A stretch of 7,479 nucleotides of DNA. Origin: Thermodesulfobacteriota bacterium. Lineage in GTDB: Bacteria > Desulfobacterota > BSN033 > UBA1163. Both the position numbers and the translations under genes were made by a program. Below, one piece after another: positions 6,494 to 7,479 of the stretch. The notes beneath the pieces were generated by a model. The model was not told the origin of the DNA. It worked only from the letters and a program-made list of their open reading frames with translations, and searched no databases. Where the stretch lies: the NCBI GenBank assembly GCA_030024065.1, contig JASEIE010000199.1:1-7479 (forward strand). The letters are read 5' to 3'. The first letter of the stretch is position 1, and every line of letters begins with the position of its first letter.

Positions 6494-6835
6494 ATGGGAG
6501 AGCTAAAGCCTGTTGTTGACTTGAAGGATCAGGTTCTCGCTGAAATTGTCCGACGTCTGATCGAGGCATATCGTCCAGAACGAATCTACCTCTTTGGATC
6601 TCGAGCGAGAGATGATTCCAGCTACGAGAGTGATTACGATCTGATGGTGGTTGTGCCTGATTCTGCCCCCCCTGAACTTAAACGTAGCCGTCTCGCTTAC
6701 AAAGCGCTACGAGGCACGGGCACTGCAGCAGATGTACTTGTGTGGACCCGAGAAGCTTTTGAGCGGAGACTTCATCTCAGGGCATCACTTCCACACGCCA
6801 TCATTTCCGAGGGGAGGTTGCTGTATGCTGCTTGA
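6494..6835 (+). CDS. MNT-domain nucleotidyltransferase, antitoxin of HEPN/MNT pair
   Basis: This 113-residue protein is a minimal nucleotidyltransferase of the MNT class. It has the full GSX10DXD motif: Gly35-Ser36, then Asp47 and Asp49 in ESDYDLMVV, with the third acidic residue Asp80 in AADVLVW. In studied pairs such as MntA-HepT of Shewanella, the MNT protein adds AMP units to a tyrosine of its HEPN partner and so silences the toxin. The catalytic residues here are intact, so activity is likely. The C-terminal helix (EAFERRLHL) and the end RLLYAA are typical of the family. AAGGA (6483-6487) is six bases before the ATG. The HEPN frame follows at once. Confidence 0.9.
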   Translation: MGELKPVVDLKDQVLAEIVRRLIEAYRPERIYLFGSRARDDSSYESDYDLMVVVPDSAPPELKRSRLAYKALRGTGTAADVLVWTREAFERRLHLRASLPHAIISEGRLLYAA

Positions 6836-6848
6836 TCCCGTTTGATTG
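6811..6848 (+). promoter_or_regulatory. HEPN start region: SD and ATG followed by in-frame TGA, then TTG
   Basis: GGGGAGG (6811-6817) lies seven bases before an ATG (6825-6827) in the HEPN frame. That would be a textbook start overlapping the MNT stop codon (6833-6835). The frame reads MLLDPV and then meets TGA at 6843-6845. The next codon, TTG at 6846, begins the long HEPN frame with no ribosome site of its own. A single CGA-to-TGA change would explain it. Alternatively, ribosomes stopping at the TGA could restart on the adjacent TTG. Confidence 0.7.
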
Positions 6849-7238
6849 GAAGATACACGCGATTGGTTAACCAAGGCCAATAAGGATCTCCAGAGTGCGG
6901 ATCACGGCCTTACGGCATCACCTCCTCTTTTGGAAGATGTTCTTTTTCACTGTCAACAAACAGTCGAAAAGGTCTTAAAGGGGGTTCTAACATACCATGA
7001 CATATCGTTCCGCAAGACCCACAGTCTGGAAGAAATCGGGGAGCAATGTTTGAAATTTGATTCTACATTGAGTGAACTTGTAAGCCGAGCAGTACCACTC
7101 ACTGAATATGCCTGGAAGTTTCGTTACCCTGGCGGTTTGGATGAGCCTATGGGCGAGGAAGTTCAACAAGCCCTCCAGGTTGCACATGGACTATACGATG
7201 CTATTTTCGCAAGATTACCAGCCGAGGTTAGACCATAG
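6846..7238 (+). CDS. HEPN-domain toxin-like protein, start interrupted by TGA
   Basis: This 130-residue frame is a complete HEPN domain (PF05168 type). DTRDWLTKANKDLQSAD at 3-19 is the first helix. FHCQQTVEKVLKGVL at 34-48 is the family helix with its conserved lysines. KTHSLEEI at 57-64 holds the conserved His59, and FRYPGG at 92-97 is the loop before the last helix. HEPN partners of MNT proteins act as RNases or inhibit growth. The usual RX4-6H catalytic motif is not visible; only R56-x2-H59 is present, as in many PF05168 members, so RNase activity is uncertain. The only start within this open frame is the TTG directly after an in-frame TGA; the better start (ATG 6825) lies upstream of that stop. 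The gene is therefore either newly inactivated, or expressed at low level by restart coupled to the MNT stop ten bases earlier. Nothing else in the frame is damaged. Confidence 0.8.
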   Translation: MEDTRDWLTKANKDLQSADHGLTASPPLLEDVLFHCQQTVEKVLKGVLTYHDISFRKTHSLEEIGEQCLKFDSTLSELVSRAVPLTEYAWKFRYPGGLDEPMGEEVQQALQVAHGLYDAIFARLPAEVRP

Positions 7239-7301
7239 GGTAAACTGTTCGCTCCCCTAACCACTCCCTACCCGCCGTAGCCATTTCTCCCACAATTAAA
7301 C

Positions 7302-7335
7302 AAAAAAAGGGATCGGGCAAATTCACCCACCCCCT
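7302..7335 (-). terminator. Rho-independent terminator beyond tRNA-Cys fragment
   Basis: Read on the minus strand, a ten-position stem (7335-7326 with 7317-7308) has one mismatch, two G-U pairs and an 8-base loop, and runs into seven U (7308-7302). It starts 12 bases after the CCA of the tRNA-Cys fragment and is presumably that gene's old terminator. On the plus strand it lacks a U-run after the stem. Confidence 0.65.
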
Positions 7336-7347
7336 TACGCTCAATAT

Positions 7348-7392
7348 TGGAGGCGGCAACCGGATTTGAACCGGTGAATAACGGTTTTGCAG
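7348..7392 (-). pseudogene. 3' half of tRNA-Cys(GCA), likely attachment-site remnant
   Basis: On the minus strand the sequence is a correct tRNA-Cys from position 32 to the CCA. It has the loop CTGCAAA (anticodon GCA), variable bases TATTC, a perfect T stem ACCGG/CCGGT around TTCAAAT, the acceptor strand TGCCGCC, U73 (the cysteine discriminator) and encoded CCA. Upstream of 7392 the 5' anticodon strand pairs at only two of five positions. No D arm or GGCGGC acceptor strand follows. A sharp break in the anticodon loop, with a perfect 3' half, is what tyrosine-recombinase integration into a tRNA gene leaves at the far end of an element. Confidence 0.8.
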
Positions 7393-7479
7393 GACGAGAG
7401 GACATATTTTTTTAAGCTCCTGGAATTAAACATAAATTCTCTGAATCATTGAACAAACCCACCTTCTATGCTATCATGG
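7393..7479. other. Window edge, likely end of an integrated element
   Basis: These 87 bases are A+T-rich and hold no gene that can be supported. On the minus strand a frame entering from the right edge stops near 7446 after about ten codons; it is too short to judge. If the tRNA-Cys half is an attachment site, this is the first sequence inside the mobile element. Confidence 0.35.

Noticed and set aside
6843..6845. TGA read as selenocysteine in the HEPN frame
   Set aside because: No SECIS-like hairpin is evident just downstream, and a selenocysteine at codon 7 before the first HEPN helix would have no known role.
1..7479. CRISPR array or retron-like element
   Set aside because: No series of equal direct repeats with spacers, no cas genes and no reverse transcriptase motif in any frame.

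Overview
The window looks like ordinary bacterial chromosome with an accessory right end. Gene density is high, Shine-Dalgarno sites are of the AAGGA type, promoters are sigma70-like, tRNA genes encode their CCA, and the DHAD is the short 552-residue form. A DHAD of this form beside a LarA-family enzyme and an orphan B12-type radical SAM protein suggests an anaerobe, perhaps Desulfobacterota (former Deltaproteobacteria) or a relative. That placement is an inference from protein style only; no marker gene fixes the lineage.

Layout: 1-113 is a GC-rich stretch of overlapping hairpins, possibly a dispersed repeat. 114-376 has no convincing gene. 377-1780 (minus) is a radical SAM protein with an N-terminal B12-binding-like domain; its promoter sits so close to the ATG that the mRNA may be leaderless. 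1781-2175 is non-coding with several short inverted repeats. 2176-2520 (plus) is a 114-residue protein of unknown function, followed by a GC-rich foldable element (2521-2620). 2754-2841 (minus) is an intact tRNA-Leu(UAA) with its own promoter and terminator. The tRNA promoter overlaps promoters reading the other way into ilvD. ilvD (3006-4664, plus) makes dihydroxy-acid dehydratase for branched-chain amino acids. Its 3' end overlaps by 17 bp the 3' end of a convergent LarA-family gene (4648-6072, minus).

The right end (about 6100-7479) shows decay and insertion. It holds the C-terminal remnant of an HD-type (p)ppGpp-hydrolase-like gene, then an MNT nucleotidyltransferase / HEPN toxin-antitoxin pair, then the 3' half of a tRNA-Cys(GCA) gene on the minus strand with its terminator. 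The tRNA-Cys 5' half is missing, as at the distal end of an integrated element. The geometry predicts that the element lies to the right of the window, with the intact tRNA-Cys at its far end.

The strongest points for follow-up are the HEPN frame and the tRNA-Cys half. The HEPN frame has a well-placed ATG and Shine-Dalgarno overlapping the MNT gene, but an in-frame TGA at codon 7 is followed directly by TTG. I saw no convincing wholly new multi-gene system; the remaining genes are recognisable families or single unknowns.
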